Shown: positions 17,506-26,644 of the stretch, one piece after another
How positions within the stretch are numbered: position 1 is the first letter of the stretch
How the letters are laid out: every line of letters starts with the position of its first letter
Assembly: GCA_910587235.1 (NCBI GenBank)
Contig: CAJUKD010000001.1
Coordinates: 124,001 to 188,000, forward strand
Source of the DNA: an uncultured Muribaculaceae bacterium
GTDB taxonomy: Bacteria > Bacteroidota > Bacteroidia > Bacteroidales > Muribaculaceae
Direction: 5' to 3'
Length of the DNA stretch: 64,000 nucleotides
The notes under the pieces: generated by a model
The model's input: the letters and a program-made list of their open reading frames with translations, nothing else
Databases searched by the model: none
What the model was told of the DNA's origin: nothing
Program-made: the position numbers and the translations under genes

Positions 17506-18591
17506 ATGAAACGTATTTCATTTATCATTCTTTCGCTTGTCGCGGCCGTGTTATTGTCGGGTTCTTTTCTGATGTCGTGCCGGCATGGCGTTGAAGTGAC
17601 TGCGCAGAAGCCTGTCAGAGTCGAGGTAAGTGTGCCTGTATCTTCTGTAGCGGATGCTTCGCGGGTATATTCCGGTACGGTGGAGTCGGGTAGTACCACA
17701 CCTGTAAGCTTTTCTGTTCCGGGCACGATCAGCCATGTTTATGTCGCTGAAGGACAGCGTGTGGCAAAAGGGCAGATAATTGCGCGTGTGAAGAGCGGAA
17801 GTCTTGAAAATGCCAATAATATAGCTCAGGCTACGCTTGAAGAAGCTACCGATGCCTACGGGCGTATGAAGAAACTGCATGACGCGGGTGCGTTGCCTGA
17901 AATAAAATGGGTTGCTGTGCAAAGTGAACTCAAGCAGGCTTCCAATGCTGCTGAAATAGCGGCCAGAGAGCTGTCGGACGCAACTATATATTCTCCTGTG
18001 TCGGGTGCTGTGTCGCGTAAGCTTGCTGATGTCGGACAAAACGTCATGCCCGGGATTCCGGTGGTGACTATCGTGAGTCTGGACGATATAAACATATCCA
18101 TACCGGTGCCTGAGAATGAAATAGGAATGGTGGATGTCGGAGATGCGGTGACGGTGGAATTTACGGTTCCTGATACCGTGATTCTGGATGGTCGTGTGAA
18201 TCGAAAATCGGTCGTGGCAGATCCTCTCACCAGAACTTATGCTGTAAAAATCGACATAGCGGATGCAGGGAGAAAGATTCTTCCAGGCATGACGGGAACG
18301 GTAAATATGCGCATGCCTGCAGAACGTGTGCGGAGTGTAGTGTTGCCTTCCCGTGCGGTGCTGCTTTCAGCCGACAATCGTAATTTCGTCTGGATTGTCC
18401 GTGATGGGAAGGCGGAACGGCGTTATGTCACCATCGGCGGATTTGCCGATAGTGGCGCTGTGTCCCTTAGCGACGGTGTCGCCGCAGGCGACAGTGTTAT
18501 TGTAGCCGGCATGGGGAAGGTAAGCACCGGCACTCCTGTTGAAGTTATTATGGAAAACGCTAAACTGAAAGATCATGACGAGTCCCGATAA
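17506..18591 (+). CDS. RND efflux periplasmic adaptor (lipoprotein)
   Basis: Membrane-fusion protein joining the RND pump encoded next to a TolC channel. From the ATG at 17506 it has 361 residues with a lipoprotein signal ending in SFLMSC (Cys25). A lipoyl half-motif (GTISHVYVAEGQRVAKGQIIARV), a short helical hairpin and the second lipoyl half (SPVSGAVSRKLADVGQNVMPG) follow, then beta-barrel and membrane-proximal domains. An upstream frame starts at 17455, but its 17 extra residues would displace the signal peptide. Its 3' end overlaps the pump gene by 17 bp. Substrate cannot be told from sequence. Confidence 0.93.
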   Translation: MKRISFIILSLVAAVLLSGSFLMSCRHGVEVTAQKPVRVEVSVPVSSVADASRVYSGTVESGSTTPVSFSVPGTISHVYVAEGQRVAKGQIIARVKSGSLENANNIAQATLEEATDAYGRMKKLHDAGALPEIKWVAVQSELKQASNAAEIAARELSDATIYSPVSGAVSRKLADVGQNVMPGIPVVTIVSLDDINISIPVPENEIGMVDVGDAVTVEFTVPDTVILDGRVNRKSVVADPLTRTYAVKIDIADAGRKILPGMTGTVNMRMPAERVRSVVLPSRAVLLSADNRNFVWIVRDGKAERRYVTIGGFADSGAVSLSDGVAAGDSVIVAGMGKVSTGTPVEVIMENAKLKDHDESR

Positions 18592-21500
18592 TAAAAATAA
18601 GGCGCCGATCAAAGCTTCGCCTATCGTGGTCATGGGTGTGAAGTTCCGCAAAGAGATCATACTTCTTGCGGCGGTGCTGATAGCTTTCGGTATATATGCG
18701 CTGAAGGTTATGGACAAGAATGAATTTCCCGACTTCACCATCAGGGAGGGTGTGGTGGGGGCCATATATCCCGGCGCTACCGTGGAGCAGATAGAGGATG
18801 AGGTTCTCAAACCGATAGAGGATTATATATTTTCCTATAAGGAGGTCGATAAGACGAAGACCTACAGCCGGATTACGGCCGGGACCCTTATCGTGTTCGT
18901 CGAACTTGACGATAATGTGGAGAATACCACTTCTTTCTGGAATGAATTCAAGGCCGGCATGAATGGAGTCAGGCTGAAACTTCCGGCAGGTGTGGTAGGA
19001 GTGGAAACTCTGAGTAATTTCGGCGATACATCGGCATTGCTTATAACGATGCAGAGCGGGGAGAAAACCTACCGTGAGCTTGGCGAGTATATGGATAATC
19101 TCAAAGATCGCCTCCGTTCGATCGAAAGCGTAGGGACAATGCAGGTTTTCGGCAAGCAGAACGAGCAGATTTCCGTACGTTTTAATCCTGAAAAGTTGCA
19201 ACACTATGCGCTGGACGAAAACACCGTGTCTGCGACTATGCTCGCGCAGGGCTTCAAGACCACGGGAGGCGAGTTGCGCAACGGCTTGTTTTCGATGCCT
19301 ATAGTCGTGGAGAGAGCTATTGGCTCAGTCAAGGATGTCAGTGACATGATAGTGTTGTCGACCCCTGAGGGTTCTGTTGTCCGTCTGGGGGATATCGCCG
19401 ATGTAAAAAGAGAATATCCGGAAGCGCAGAGCTACATAACGAATAATTTCGAGAAATGTATATTGCTCAGTGTGCAGATGAAACCGGGTCATAACATAGT
19501 GGATATGGGCGGTGAGGTCGACAGGCAGCTTGAGGAATTCAAAAAAGAGATTCCGGAAGAGGTGACGCTGTTCAAGATTACCGATCAGCCTGTGGTTGTG
19601 AACAGTTCGGTTACTTATTTCCTTGTCGAGCTTATAATAGCTATTATCGCTGTCGTTTTCGTCATAATGCTGCTTTTGCCGCTAAAGGTGGCTTTGATAG
19701 CGGCGTCGACGATTCCTGTAGCCATATTCATATCGCTTGGCCTTTTCTATGCTTTCGACATTGAACTGAATACGGTCACGCTTGCATGTCTTATCGTGTC
19801 GCTCGGGATGATAGTCGATAATTCCGTTGTCATCATAGACGATTATGTGGAGCTGATATCGGAAGGCGTTGACCGGATGTCGGCGACACTGCGAGCCGGT
19901 ACTGAATTTTTCAAAGCCATCTTTTCGGCAACTCTGGCTATATCGGTCACCTTTTTCCCGTTTTTGCTGACAGTGACAGGCATGTTTCGCGACTTCCTTA
20001 CAGATTTCCCTTGGGGCATGACGATAATCCTGTTCGTGTCTTTGCTGGTTGCCGAACTCCTGGTGCCGTATCTGCAATATGTGCTTATAAAAGAACCTAT
20101 ATATAAACTACAGCAGGAAGCGGTGGCTTCGGGCAAGAAAAAATTCAGTTTTTTCGTGTCGATGCAGAAAGTGTATGATCGTGTGATCGCTTTTTGTTTC
20201 AATTGGCCGAAAACCACAATCGCGTTCGGAATCGTCAGCGTGATTGCCGGAACTTGGATTTTTGTTTCGAGGCCGTTCCAGTTGATGCCTATTGCCGAAC
20301 GAAATCAGTTTGCCGTGGAGATTTTCATGCCGTCCGGAACTTCGGTGGAGCGTACCACACAAGTGGCCGATTCTCTTGAACGCATACTTTCTAAAGATGA
20401 CAGGATTGTTTCGATCGCATCTTTCCACGGTTGTGCGTCGCCGCGTTTTCAGGCTACTTATGCACCTCAGGTTGGAGGACCGAATTTTGCCCAGTTCATA
20501 GTCAATACAAAAAGCAACGAAGCCACTATCGAAGTCCTTGACGAATATACAGGCCGATATGAGGCGGCTTTTCCCGATGCTTTTGTTCGCTTCAAGCAAT
20601 TGAGCTATTCAAATGCGGCTTATCCGGTAGAGGTAAGACTGACAGGCAGGAATATGGCTGAGATTGAGGCTGTGGCGGATACGTTTCTCAGCGTGATGCG
20701 CGGGGTGCCGGGACTGAGGTCGGTGCGTTCGTCGCTCGACAATCCGTTGGCATCGGTGATTGTGGCTCCGGAACGTACGGCGGCATCGCGTCTTGGCCTG
20801 AACAGTCTGATACTTGAATCGGAACTTGCCCTGAGATATTCGACCGGGCTGCCTCTGGCTACTCTCTGGGAGGGCGACTATGCCCTTCCGGTGGTATTGA
20901 AGACTGCTTCGGCTGACACTGCTTCGATATCCGGGCTTGAAGAAGAACCTGTCGGACTGACGGGCGTTACAAGCGTGCCTTTGCGCCAGATCGCCGGATT
21001 GCGTCCCGAATGGCATCCCGGCATGTTGCAGCATCGCAACGGTATACCTGAAATTTCTCTTATAGCCGAGGTCGAAAGAAACGTGAACGTGATCGACCGT
21101 ACGGAGAAACTTATGGAACGGCTTGACAAAATCGAGATTCCTGACAGTGTGACCGTGAAACGTGGCGGAGAATGGGATACGTCGATGAGCATTCTTCCGC
21201 AGATTCTGTCGGCACTGGCAATGGCGGTTGCTATCATATTCTTTATAATACTTTTCCATTATTCGCAGATTGATACGGCCACCCTTATGCTGTTGTGCCT
21301 GACGCTTAGTATCCCCGGAGCCGGAATCGGAATGTGGCTTCAGGGCACGGTATTGTCGCTGACATGTGTTCTCGGCATAGTGTCGCTGATGGGCATACTT
21401 GTCCGTAACGCAATCGTGCTGCTCGATTATGCCGAGGAACTCCGCAACCAGGGACAATCGCTGAAAGATGCCGTATTCAACGCCTCACGACGCAGGATGC

Positions 21501-21724
21501 GCCCGATATTCCTTACATCGGCCGCCGCGACAATGGGTGTGCTTCCTATGGTAATCGGCAACAGTGCCCTATGGCAGCCTATGGGTGTGGTGATTTTCTA
21601 TGGCACTCCCATCACTATGATATTTATACTGACAGTTATCCCTGTCGCGTACTGGATGATGAAGTCACGCGCAAAGGATGCTGACAAGCCTTTGAAAGAA
21701 CCTCTTGAAACACATCTGATATGA
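18575..21724 (+). CDS. RND-family efflux pump permease
   Basis: Proton-driven inner-membrane pump of a tripartite exporter. The 1049 residues have the AcrB-like layout: one helix, a large periplasmic loop, six helices, a second loop and five helices. YPGATVEQIEDEVLKPIED is the porter-domain start. TM4 reads GMIVDNSVVIIDDYVEL, keeping the first of the two relay aspartates but Asn in place of the second, as in many AcrB relatives outside the drug-pump core group. The C-terminal half has LMGILVRNAIVLLDYAEE. It overlaps the adaptor by 17 bp and the TolC gene by 4 bp (ATGA). Hydrophobic compound export is the family role; the substrate is unknown. Confidence 0.95.
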   Translation: MTSPDNKNKAPIKASPIVVMGVKFRKEIILLAAVLIAFGIYALKVMDKNEFPDFTIREGVVGAIYPGATVEQIEDEVLKPIEDYIFSYKEVDKTKTYSRITAGTLIVFVELDDNVENTTSFWNEFKAGMNGVRLKLPAGVVGVETLSNFGDTSALLITMQSGEKTYRELGEYMDNLKDRLRSIESVGTMQVFGKQNEQISVRFNPEKLQHYALDENTVSATMLAQGFKTTGGELRNGLFSMPIVVERAIGSVKDVSDMIVLSTPEGSVVRLGDIADVKREYPEAQSYITNNFEKCILLSVQMKPGHNIVDMGGEVDRQLEEFKKEIPEEVTLFKITDQPVVVNSSVTYFLVELIIAIIAVVFVIMLLLPLKVALIAASTIPVAIFISLGLFYAFDIELNTVTLACLIVSLGMIVDNSVVIIDDYVELISEGVDRMSATLRAGTEFFKAIFSATLAISVTFFPFLLTVTGMFRDFLTDFPWGMTIILFVSLLVAELLVPYLQYVLIKEPIYKLQQEAVASGKKKFSFFVSMQKVYDRVIAFCFNWPKTTIAFGIVSVIAGTWIFVSRPFQLMPIAERNQFAVEIFMPSGTSVERTTQVADSLERILSKDDRIVSIASFHGCASPRFQATYAPQVGGPNFAQFIVNTKSNEATIEVLDEYTGRYEAAFPDAFVRFKQLSYSNAAYPVEVRLTGRNMAEIEAVADTFLSVMRGVPGLRSVRSSLDNPLASVIVAPERTAASRLGLNSLILESELALRYSTGLPLATLWEGDYALPVVLKTASADTASISGLEEEPVGLTGVTSVPLRQIAGLRPEWHPGMLQHRNGIPEISLIAEVERNVNVIDRTEKLMERLDKIEIPDSVTVKRGGEWDTSMSILPQILSALAMAVAIIFFIILFHYSQIDTATLMLLCLTLSIPGAGIGMWLQGTVLSLTCVLGIVSLMGILVRNAIVLLDYAEELRNQGQSLKDAVFNASRRRMRPIFLTSAAATMGVLPMVIGNSALWQPMGVVIFYGTPITMIFILTVIPVAYWMMKSRAKDADKPLKEPLETHLI

Positions 21725-23040
21725 AAAAGATTATATTGTCCGTAGTATTGTTCATGTCGTTCGTAACGGCCGTAGCACAGATTTCAGAGCCGGTGTTGCG
21801 CGACACATTGCTGACTGTGGAAGAGTGTGCGGCTATGGCCATGGCCAATAATGCTTCTGTCCGTAATGCGGCCAGAGCGGTGGAATCGGCACGTGAAACG
21901 CGTCGCGAGGCTTTTACCGGATATTTCCCGCAGGTTTCGGCGTCGGCAGCTGCCTTCCGTACCCATAATGATGTGTTGGAGTATGACTTTTTCAATCTTG
22001 TAACACTCGGAATCATCGACCGCGGGAAAATGGCGGGTGTACAGGCGTTGCAGCCTCTATTCATGGGCGGGCGTATTGTCAACGGCAACAAGCTTGCCGG
22101 GGTGGGCGAAGCTGTTGCCGAACTTCAGAGCCGCCAGACTGGCGACAAGGTAAGGCTGACGGCACGCACGTATTACTGGAAACTGGTGGCTCTAAATGCC
22201 GCGCGCAGCACTCTTGAAAAAGCTCTTCAGACTTTGGATTCTCTCGACAGTCAGGTTCTTGCAGCTGTCGATGCCGGTATCGTCACACGAAACGATCTTT
22301 TGAAAGTGCAGTTGAAACGCAATCAGTATCGTGCCGATATGGTGGATCTGACAAACGGTATAAAGCTGTTTTCCATCCTTTTGGGGCAATATATCGGTCT
22401 GGACAGTGACATAAGGCCTAAAGTTGAGGCTGTGATTCCGGATACAATACCTGCGATGCCCGACGGACTGTTCGTTCTTCCTGCCGATGCCGTATCGGAA
22501 ACTGCCGATTATCAGCTGTTGGGCAAAAATCTGGAGGCGAAGAAGCTCGAGAAGCGCATCGAGGTCGGAAAGAATCTGCCTACGGTAGCTTTCGGCGCGG
22601 GATGGTTCTATCACGATGTGCTCGGGCAGGATCATAATTTCGGAGCGGTGATGCTTGCCGTCAATGTGCCGCTTTCCGGTTGGTGGGGCGGCTCACATGC
22701 CATTCGTAAAAAGAAACTTGCCGTAGAGATGGCGCAGACCGAATTCAATGATCTGACTCAGAAACTTGAAATAGAAATGCGCGACAAATGGAATAATCTT
22801 ACTGCCGCTCATCGCAAGATGGCCATAGCCCGTGAAGCGATAGGGCAGAGCGCCGAGAATCTGAAACTGAACAGAGCTTATTATGACGCCGGAATGTGTA
22901 CGGTCACCGATATGCTTGAAGCCGAGGCGTTGAACCGACAGGCAATCGACGACTATACTGCCGCTTACGGAGCTTTCCGTGTGGCCGTGGATGAATACCT
23001 GAATGCCACGGGGCGCTCTGATCTAAGCAGTAATTTCTGA
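21721..23040 (+). CDS. TolC-family outer membrane channel
   Basis: Outer-membrane exit duct for the RND pump. The 439 residues start with a signal peptide (MKKIILSVVLFMSFVTAVAQ), followed by the two repeated coiled-coil/OEP units. The family features are TVEECAAMAMANNASVRNAARAVESARE near the start and an equivalent RAYYDAGMCTVTDMLEAEALNRQA near the end. It overlaps the pump gene by four bases (ATGA), so all three components are translated from one mRNA. No clear terminator follows in the 173 bp before gluQ. Confidence 0.94.
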   Translation: MKKIILSVVLFMSFVTAVAQISEPVLRDTLLTVEECAAMAMANNASVRNAARAVESARETRREAFTGYFPQVSASAAAFRTHNDVLEYDFFNLVTLGIIDRGKMAGVQALQPLFMGGRIVNGNKLAGVGEAVAELQSRQTGDKVRLTARTYYWKLVALNAARSTLEKALQTLDSLDSQVLAAVDAGIVTRNDLLKVQLKRNQYRADMVDLTNGIKLFSILLGQYIGLDSDIRPKVEAVIPDTIPAMPDGLFVLPADAVSETADYQLLGKNLEAKKLEKRIEVGKNLPTVAFGAGWFYHDVLGQDHNFGAVMLAVNVPLSGWWGGSHAIRKKKLAVEMAQTEFNDLTQKLEIEMRDKWNNLTAAHRKMAIAREAIGQSAENLKLNRAYYDAGMCTVTDMLEAEALNRQAIDDYTAAYGAFRVAVDEYLNATGRSDLSSNF

Positions 23041-23174
23041 AATTTATTTCGGTAATCGCTAAAATACGGTGTTATATCCTTTTATTATGAGTCCTTTGCA
23101 TGGATTGTCTGCAAAAAAGATAAGAGAATCCGAAATATAATCCTGTCGTTTCGCTTTATGAAGCTGTGAATGCC

Positions 23175-23182
23175 TAAATTTG
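23175..23182 (+). promoter_or_regulatory. -7 element of gluQ
   Basis: TAAATTTG matches TAnnTTTG, 31 bp before the gluQ ATG at 23214. No TTG lies at 19-21 bp upstream. It supports the ATG start over the upstream TTG codon at 23199. Confidence 0.5.
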
Positions 23183-23213
23183 CACAGGATTAAAAAACTT
23201 GATTGTAATAGGA

Positions 23214-24173
23214 ATGACAGAACAAAGGATTGTCGGCCGTTTTGCCCCATCGCCTACAGGTCGTATGCACTTGGGGAATGTGTTTGCAGCCGTGATGTCG
23301 TGGTTGTCGGTGCGCAGCCGTCGCGGACGCTGGATTCTTCGTATCGAGGATCTCGACCCGCAACGTTCGCGGCCTGAGTATGCCCGTATGATAGAGGACG
23401 ATCTCGATTGGCTCGGACTCGACTGGGACGAGGGCGGCACTGAAGATCGCGGAGCCTGCGGACCGTATAGCCAGAGCCGTCGGGGCGATATATATGCCGA
23501 CATGATTGAGCGTGTTATCGCCACAGGCTATACATATCCGTGCACATGCACCCGTGCCGACATAATGGCCACACAGGCGCCGCATCAGTCCGACGGACGG
23601 GTGATCTACGGAGGCCGTTGCCGCCCCTTGTCGTTGCCTGCATTTCCGGATGTTAAAACAGGAACTAAGGCGGCGACACGCCTCTATGTTCCCGACAGGC
23701 AGATTACATTTACCGACCGTCTTTTCGGCGAAAGGTCTTTTAATCTTGCGGCTGAATGCGGCGATTTTATTCTGCGGCGTGCCGACGGGGCATGGGCTTA
23801 TCAGCTTGCCGTGGTGGTCGACGATGCCATGATGGGAGTCACGGAGGTTGTCCGCGGCTGCGATCTGCTGCTCTCGGCCGCACAGCAGATATACCTCTAC
23901 GGTCTGCTCGGTTTTCCCGTGCCTGATTTTGCCCATCTCCCGCTGATATGCAATGGCGAAGGACGCCGTTTGTCGAAACGCGACGCATCTCTGGCTATGG
24001 ATCAGCTGAGAAAGAAATACAGCGCCTCAGAAATTATCGGCATAGTAGGGTATCTGGCCGGTCTGTTGCCGGTTCCCGAGCCTTGCAGACCGGAAGAACT
24101 TGCCGCTGCTTTCAGCTGGGAGCGTGTGAAGGTTCCTTCCGACGGAGTTATTGTCCTTGACGGCGGGATTTGA
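23214..24173 (+). CDS. gluQ: glutamyl-queuosine tRNA(Asp) synthetase
   Basis: Attaches glutamate to queuosine at position 34 of tRNA(Asp). The 319 residues form a truncated glutamyl-tRNA synthetase: the catalytic domain with the HIGH-like signature (RFAPSPTGRMHLGNV), LRIEDLDPQRSRPEY and a KMSKS-like LSKRDAS, but no anticodon-binding domain. The zinc site of the GluQ family is visible as CTC plus a downstream Tyr and Cys (YGGRC). I chose ATG at 23214 (MTEQRIVGRFAPSPTG), the normal N-terminus. Its last 26 bp run into the 3' end of the opposing radical SAM gene. Confidence 0.94.
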   Translation: MTEQRIVGRFAPSPTGRMHLGNVFAAVMSWLSVRSRRGRWILRIEDLDPQRSRPEYARMIEDDLDWLGLDWDEGGTEDRGACGPYSQSRRGDIYADMIERVIATGYTYPCTCTRADIMATQAPHQSDGRVIYGGRCRPLSLPAFPDVKTGTKAATRLYVPDRQITFTDRLFGERSFNLAAECGDFILRRADGAWAYQLAVVVDDAMMGVTEVVRGCDLLLSAAQQIYLYGLLGFPVPDFAHLPLICNGEGRRLSKRDASLAMDQLRKKYSASEIIGIVGYLAGLLPVPEPCRPEELAAAFSWERVKVPSDGVIVLDGGI

Positions 24174-25059
24174 GGACTTTTTCAAGAATGTGCATGAACT
24201 GATAGTTCTTCAGTCCCCATTGCGGTTCTATCAGCATGTCGGGTGGCGCCTGGGCCACGAAGCGCTCTATGGCGATGTCGGGGCGCAGTGTGTCGATTAT
24301 GTCGGCGCACAGTCCGGCATAATCCTCAGGAGTGAATGTTTGTATATCATTAAATTCGCCGCGTGCGCGTGCGGCAGCCAGAGGCGTGTTGCGTAGAATC
24401 TGCAACTGATGGAATTTTACAGTTTTTACCGGCAGGGTGTTGACACGACGCACGCTTTCAAGCATCATCTCGCGGTCTTCTCCGGGAAGACCCAGAATAA
24501 AGTGCAGGCCTACGGGAAATCCGGTGTCGCTTGTCCGCCGTACGGCATCGCATGTCGTTGCCCAGTCATGGCATCGGTTTATGCGGCGCAGCGTTATGTC
24601 GTGTGAGCTTTCGGCGCCGAATTCAATGAAAATCCTGCTTCCGCTCTCGTCGCGCAACTTGGATAGCCTGTCGAGAAGTGCGTCCGGCATACAGTCGGGA
24701 CGTGTCCCTATTATTATCCCGACAATATCGGGCTGGGCGATAGCCGCACGGTACAGTTCCAGCAGATATGGAAGCGGTGCATGTGTCGATGTGTATGACT
24801 GGAAATAGGCCAGATAGCGCATCTGCGGGTATTTGCGGCTGAAAAACTCTTTTCCGCGGGCGATTTGTTCGTCGACGGGAAGCGCGTGTTTCTGCCAGTC
24901 GGGGCTGAAAGCCTTGTTGTTGCAGTATATACAGCCGCCGTGGCCGGTGGTGCCGTCGCGGTTGGGGCATCCCATGGCGGCGTCGACGGATATTTTCTGT
25001 ACCTTGCCTTCGAAGTACGATGCAAGAAAATCGGCGTAGTCGCGGAAATACGGATTCAT
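24148..25059 (-). CDS. radical SAM protein, YhcC/TIGR01212 type
   Basis: S-adenosylmethionine radical enzyme of unresolved substrate; the family (E. coli YhcC) has no assigned reaction I can state. The 303 residues start at MNPYFRDYADFLASYF. The Fe-S cluster motif is CPNRDGTTGHGGCIYC, the spaced-cysteine variant typical of TIGR01212. Later come GTRPDCMPDALLD and FHQLQILRNTPLA. The start codon shares a base with the aroC stop (TGATG), so it is translationally coupled. The longer frame up to 25152 is the aroC 3' end in another phase. The 3' ends of this gene and gluQ overlap convergently by 26 bp. Confidence 0.92.
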   Translation of the reverse strand: MNPYFRDYADFLASYFEGKVQKISVDAAMGCPNRDGTTGHGGCIYCNNKAFSPDWQKHALPVDEQIARGKEFFSRKYPQMRYLAYFQSYTSTHAPLPYLLELYRAAIAQPDIVGIIIGTRPDCMPDALLDRLSKLRDESGSRIFIEFGAESSHDITLRRINRCHDWATTCDAVRRTSDTGFPVGLHFILGLPGEDREMMLESVRRVNTLPVKTVKFHQLQILRNTPLAAARARGEFNDIQTFTPEDYAGLCADIIDTLRPDIAIERFVAQAPPDMLIEPQWGLKNYQFMHILEKVLKSRRQGQ

Positions 25060-26141
25060 CAGATGCGAGAGCTGCGGTTTAGAAGGATAGCGTCGAAAAT
25101 GCTTATAGCTGCCATTGCCTCGACTACGGGTACGGCGCGGGGCACGACGCAACAGTCATGGCGACCGCCGCAGTCGAGTGTTATAGTCCGGCCGTCGGAA
25201 GCCAGTGCACCTTCAACCGGACGCATCAGGGTAGGAACAGGTTTGAATGCCACGCGCAGAACGATGTCCGCTCCGTTGCTGATGCCGCCTTGTATTCCGC
25301 CGGAATGATTTGTTGCGAACGATGGTTTTCCGTCCGCACCGGCGGCTGTGAAAGCGTCGTTCATTTCCGAGCCGCGGGCTGCGGCTGCGGCGAAACCGTC
25401 GCCGAATTCCACGCCTTTGACGGCATTTATGCTGAGCATGGCGGCTCCGAGCATTGTATGGAGCTTGTCGCCTACCGGTTCGCCAAGTCCGGCGGGCACA
25501 CCGCGGATCACGCATGTGACCGTGCCGCCGAGTGTGTCGCCTTCACCTCGTACTTTCTTTATTTCTTCGGCCATTTTTTCGGCCGCATTATAGTCGGGGC
25601 AGCGCACAGGATTGGTTTCGATGCCGGCGGGGTCGACCTGCGATGCCTGTTTCGCACATTCTATACCGCCGATCGACGAAGTATATGCGAACACTTCAAT
25701 CCCCATATCGCTAAGGGCTTTGAGGCAGATAGCTCCGGCAACGACGCGGCATGCCGTTTCGCGGGCCGATGCTCGACCTCCTCCGCGGTGGTCGCGGTGC
25801 CCGTATTTGGCCATGTATGTATAGTCGGCATGTGACGGACGGCAGACGTCGCGCAATTTGTCGTAGTCGGCCGGCCGTGACGATGTGTTAGGAATCACGA
25901 AGCCTATGGGCGTGCCGAGGGTGCGTCCCTCGAAGATTCCGCTCAGCAGTTCGACACGGTCGGACTCGGAGCGGGATGTGGTGATTGACGATTGACCCGG
26001 ACGTCGGCGGTCGAGTCGTTCCTGTATGAAGTTGCGGTCGATGACTATGCCGGCGGGGACGCCGTCGAGCACTCCGCCTATGGCCGGACCGTGGCTTTCG
26101 CCGAAAGTAGTCAGGCGCAATATATGTCCGAAACTGTTCAT
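25059..26141 (-). CDS. aroC: chorismate synthase
   Basis: Makes chorismate from EPSP, the last step of the shikimate pathway, and needs reduced FMN. The 360 residues start at MNSFGHILRLTTFGESHGPAIGG. Signature regions are RRPGQSSITTSRSESD, GRASARETACRVVAGA and NHSGGIQGGISNG, followed by the D-C-G-G-R-H-D motif region. The ORF reaches back to 26306, but those 55 residues are antisense-like sequence inside ybaK. The start overlaps the ybaK stop by 4 bp (ATGA). Confidence 0.96.
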   Translation of the reverse strand: MNSFGHILRLTTFGESHGPAIGGVLDGVPAGIVIDRNFIQERLDRRRPGQSSITTSRSESDRVELLSGIFEGRTLGTPIGFVIPNTSSRPADYDKLRDVCRPSHADYTYMAKYGHRDHRGGGRASARETACRVVAGAICLKALSDMGIEVFAYTSSIGGIECAKQASQVDPAGIETNPVRCPDYNAAEKMAEEIKKVRGEGDTLGGTVTCVIRGVPAGLGEPVGDKLHTMLGAAMLSINAVKGVEFGDGFAAAAARGSEMNDAFTAAGADGKPSFATNHSGGIQGGISNGADIVLRVAFKPVPTLMRPVEGALASDGRTITLDCGGRHDCCVVPRAVPVVEAMAAISIFDAILLNRSSRI

Positions 26142-26632
26142 TTCACAAGGTCGGCAGTCGACGCGCTTGTAAAGGCTATCAGGTCGGATGGATTGATTTT
26201 CAGCTGAAGACCGCGCACACCGGCACTGACAAATATATGATCGAAGTCGGTGGCCGTGCGGTGGAAGAATATCGGGAACGGTTTCTTCATTCCTATCGGT
26301 GAGCAACCGCCGCGGATATAACCTGTAAGCGGCAACAGTTCCTTAATGGGAATCAGTTCGGCTTTTTTCGCTCCGGCTGTGGTGGCGGCTTTTTTCAGAT
26401 CCACCTCGCAGTCGCCCGGAACAACGCATACGAAATGTCCGGCACCGCCTGTTCCTTCAAGCACGAGAGTCTTGAATACACGGCGGATGTCCTCGCCAAG
26501 CTCTTCTGCCACGTGGTCGGCTGCGAGGTTCGATTCGTCGACTGTGTAGGGGATAAGCTCGAACGAAATGCCTGCATGTTCAAGCAGGCGCGCGGCGTTG
26601 GTCTTTGTCGTGTTTCGTGCTGCCTTAGCCAT
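26138..26632 (-). CDS. ybaK: Cys-tRNA(Pro) deacylase YbaK/EbsC
   Basis: Hydrolyses mischarged Cys-tRNA(Pro), a trans-editing factor for prolyl-tRNA synthetase. At 164 residues it has the usual length of the YbaK family. The conserved Lys lies in VFKTLVLEG and the other conserved pocket residues in GYIRGGCSPIGMKK. It sits 12 bp after trxB and overlaps aroC by 4 bp. Confidence 0.94.
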   Translation of the reverse strand: MAKAARNTTKTNAARLLEHAGISFELIPYTVDESNLAADHVAEELGEDIRRVFKTLVLEGTGGAGHFVCVVPGDCEVDLKKAATTAGAKKAELIPIKELLPLTGYIRGGCSPIGMKKPFPIFFHRTATDFDHIFVSAGVRGLQLKINPSDLIAFTSASTADLVK

Positions 26633-26644
26633 GGTGGATGCTTG

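Noticed and set aside
26142..26306. N-terminal extension of aroC
   Set aside because: Lies inside ybaK. The conserved chorismate synthase N-terminus starts at 26141 with an ATGA overlap.
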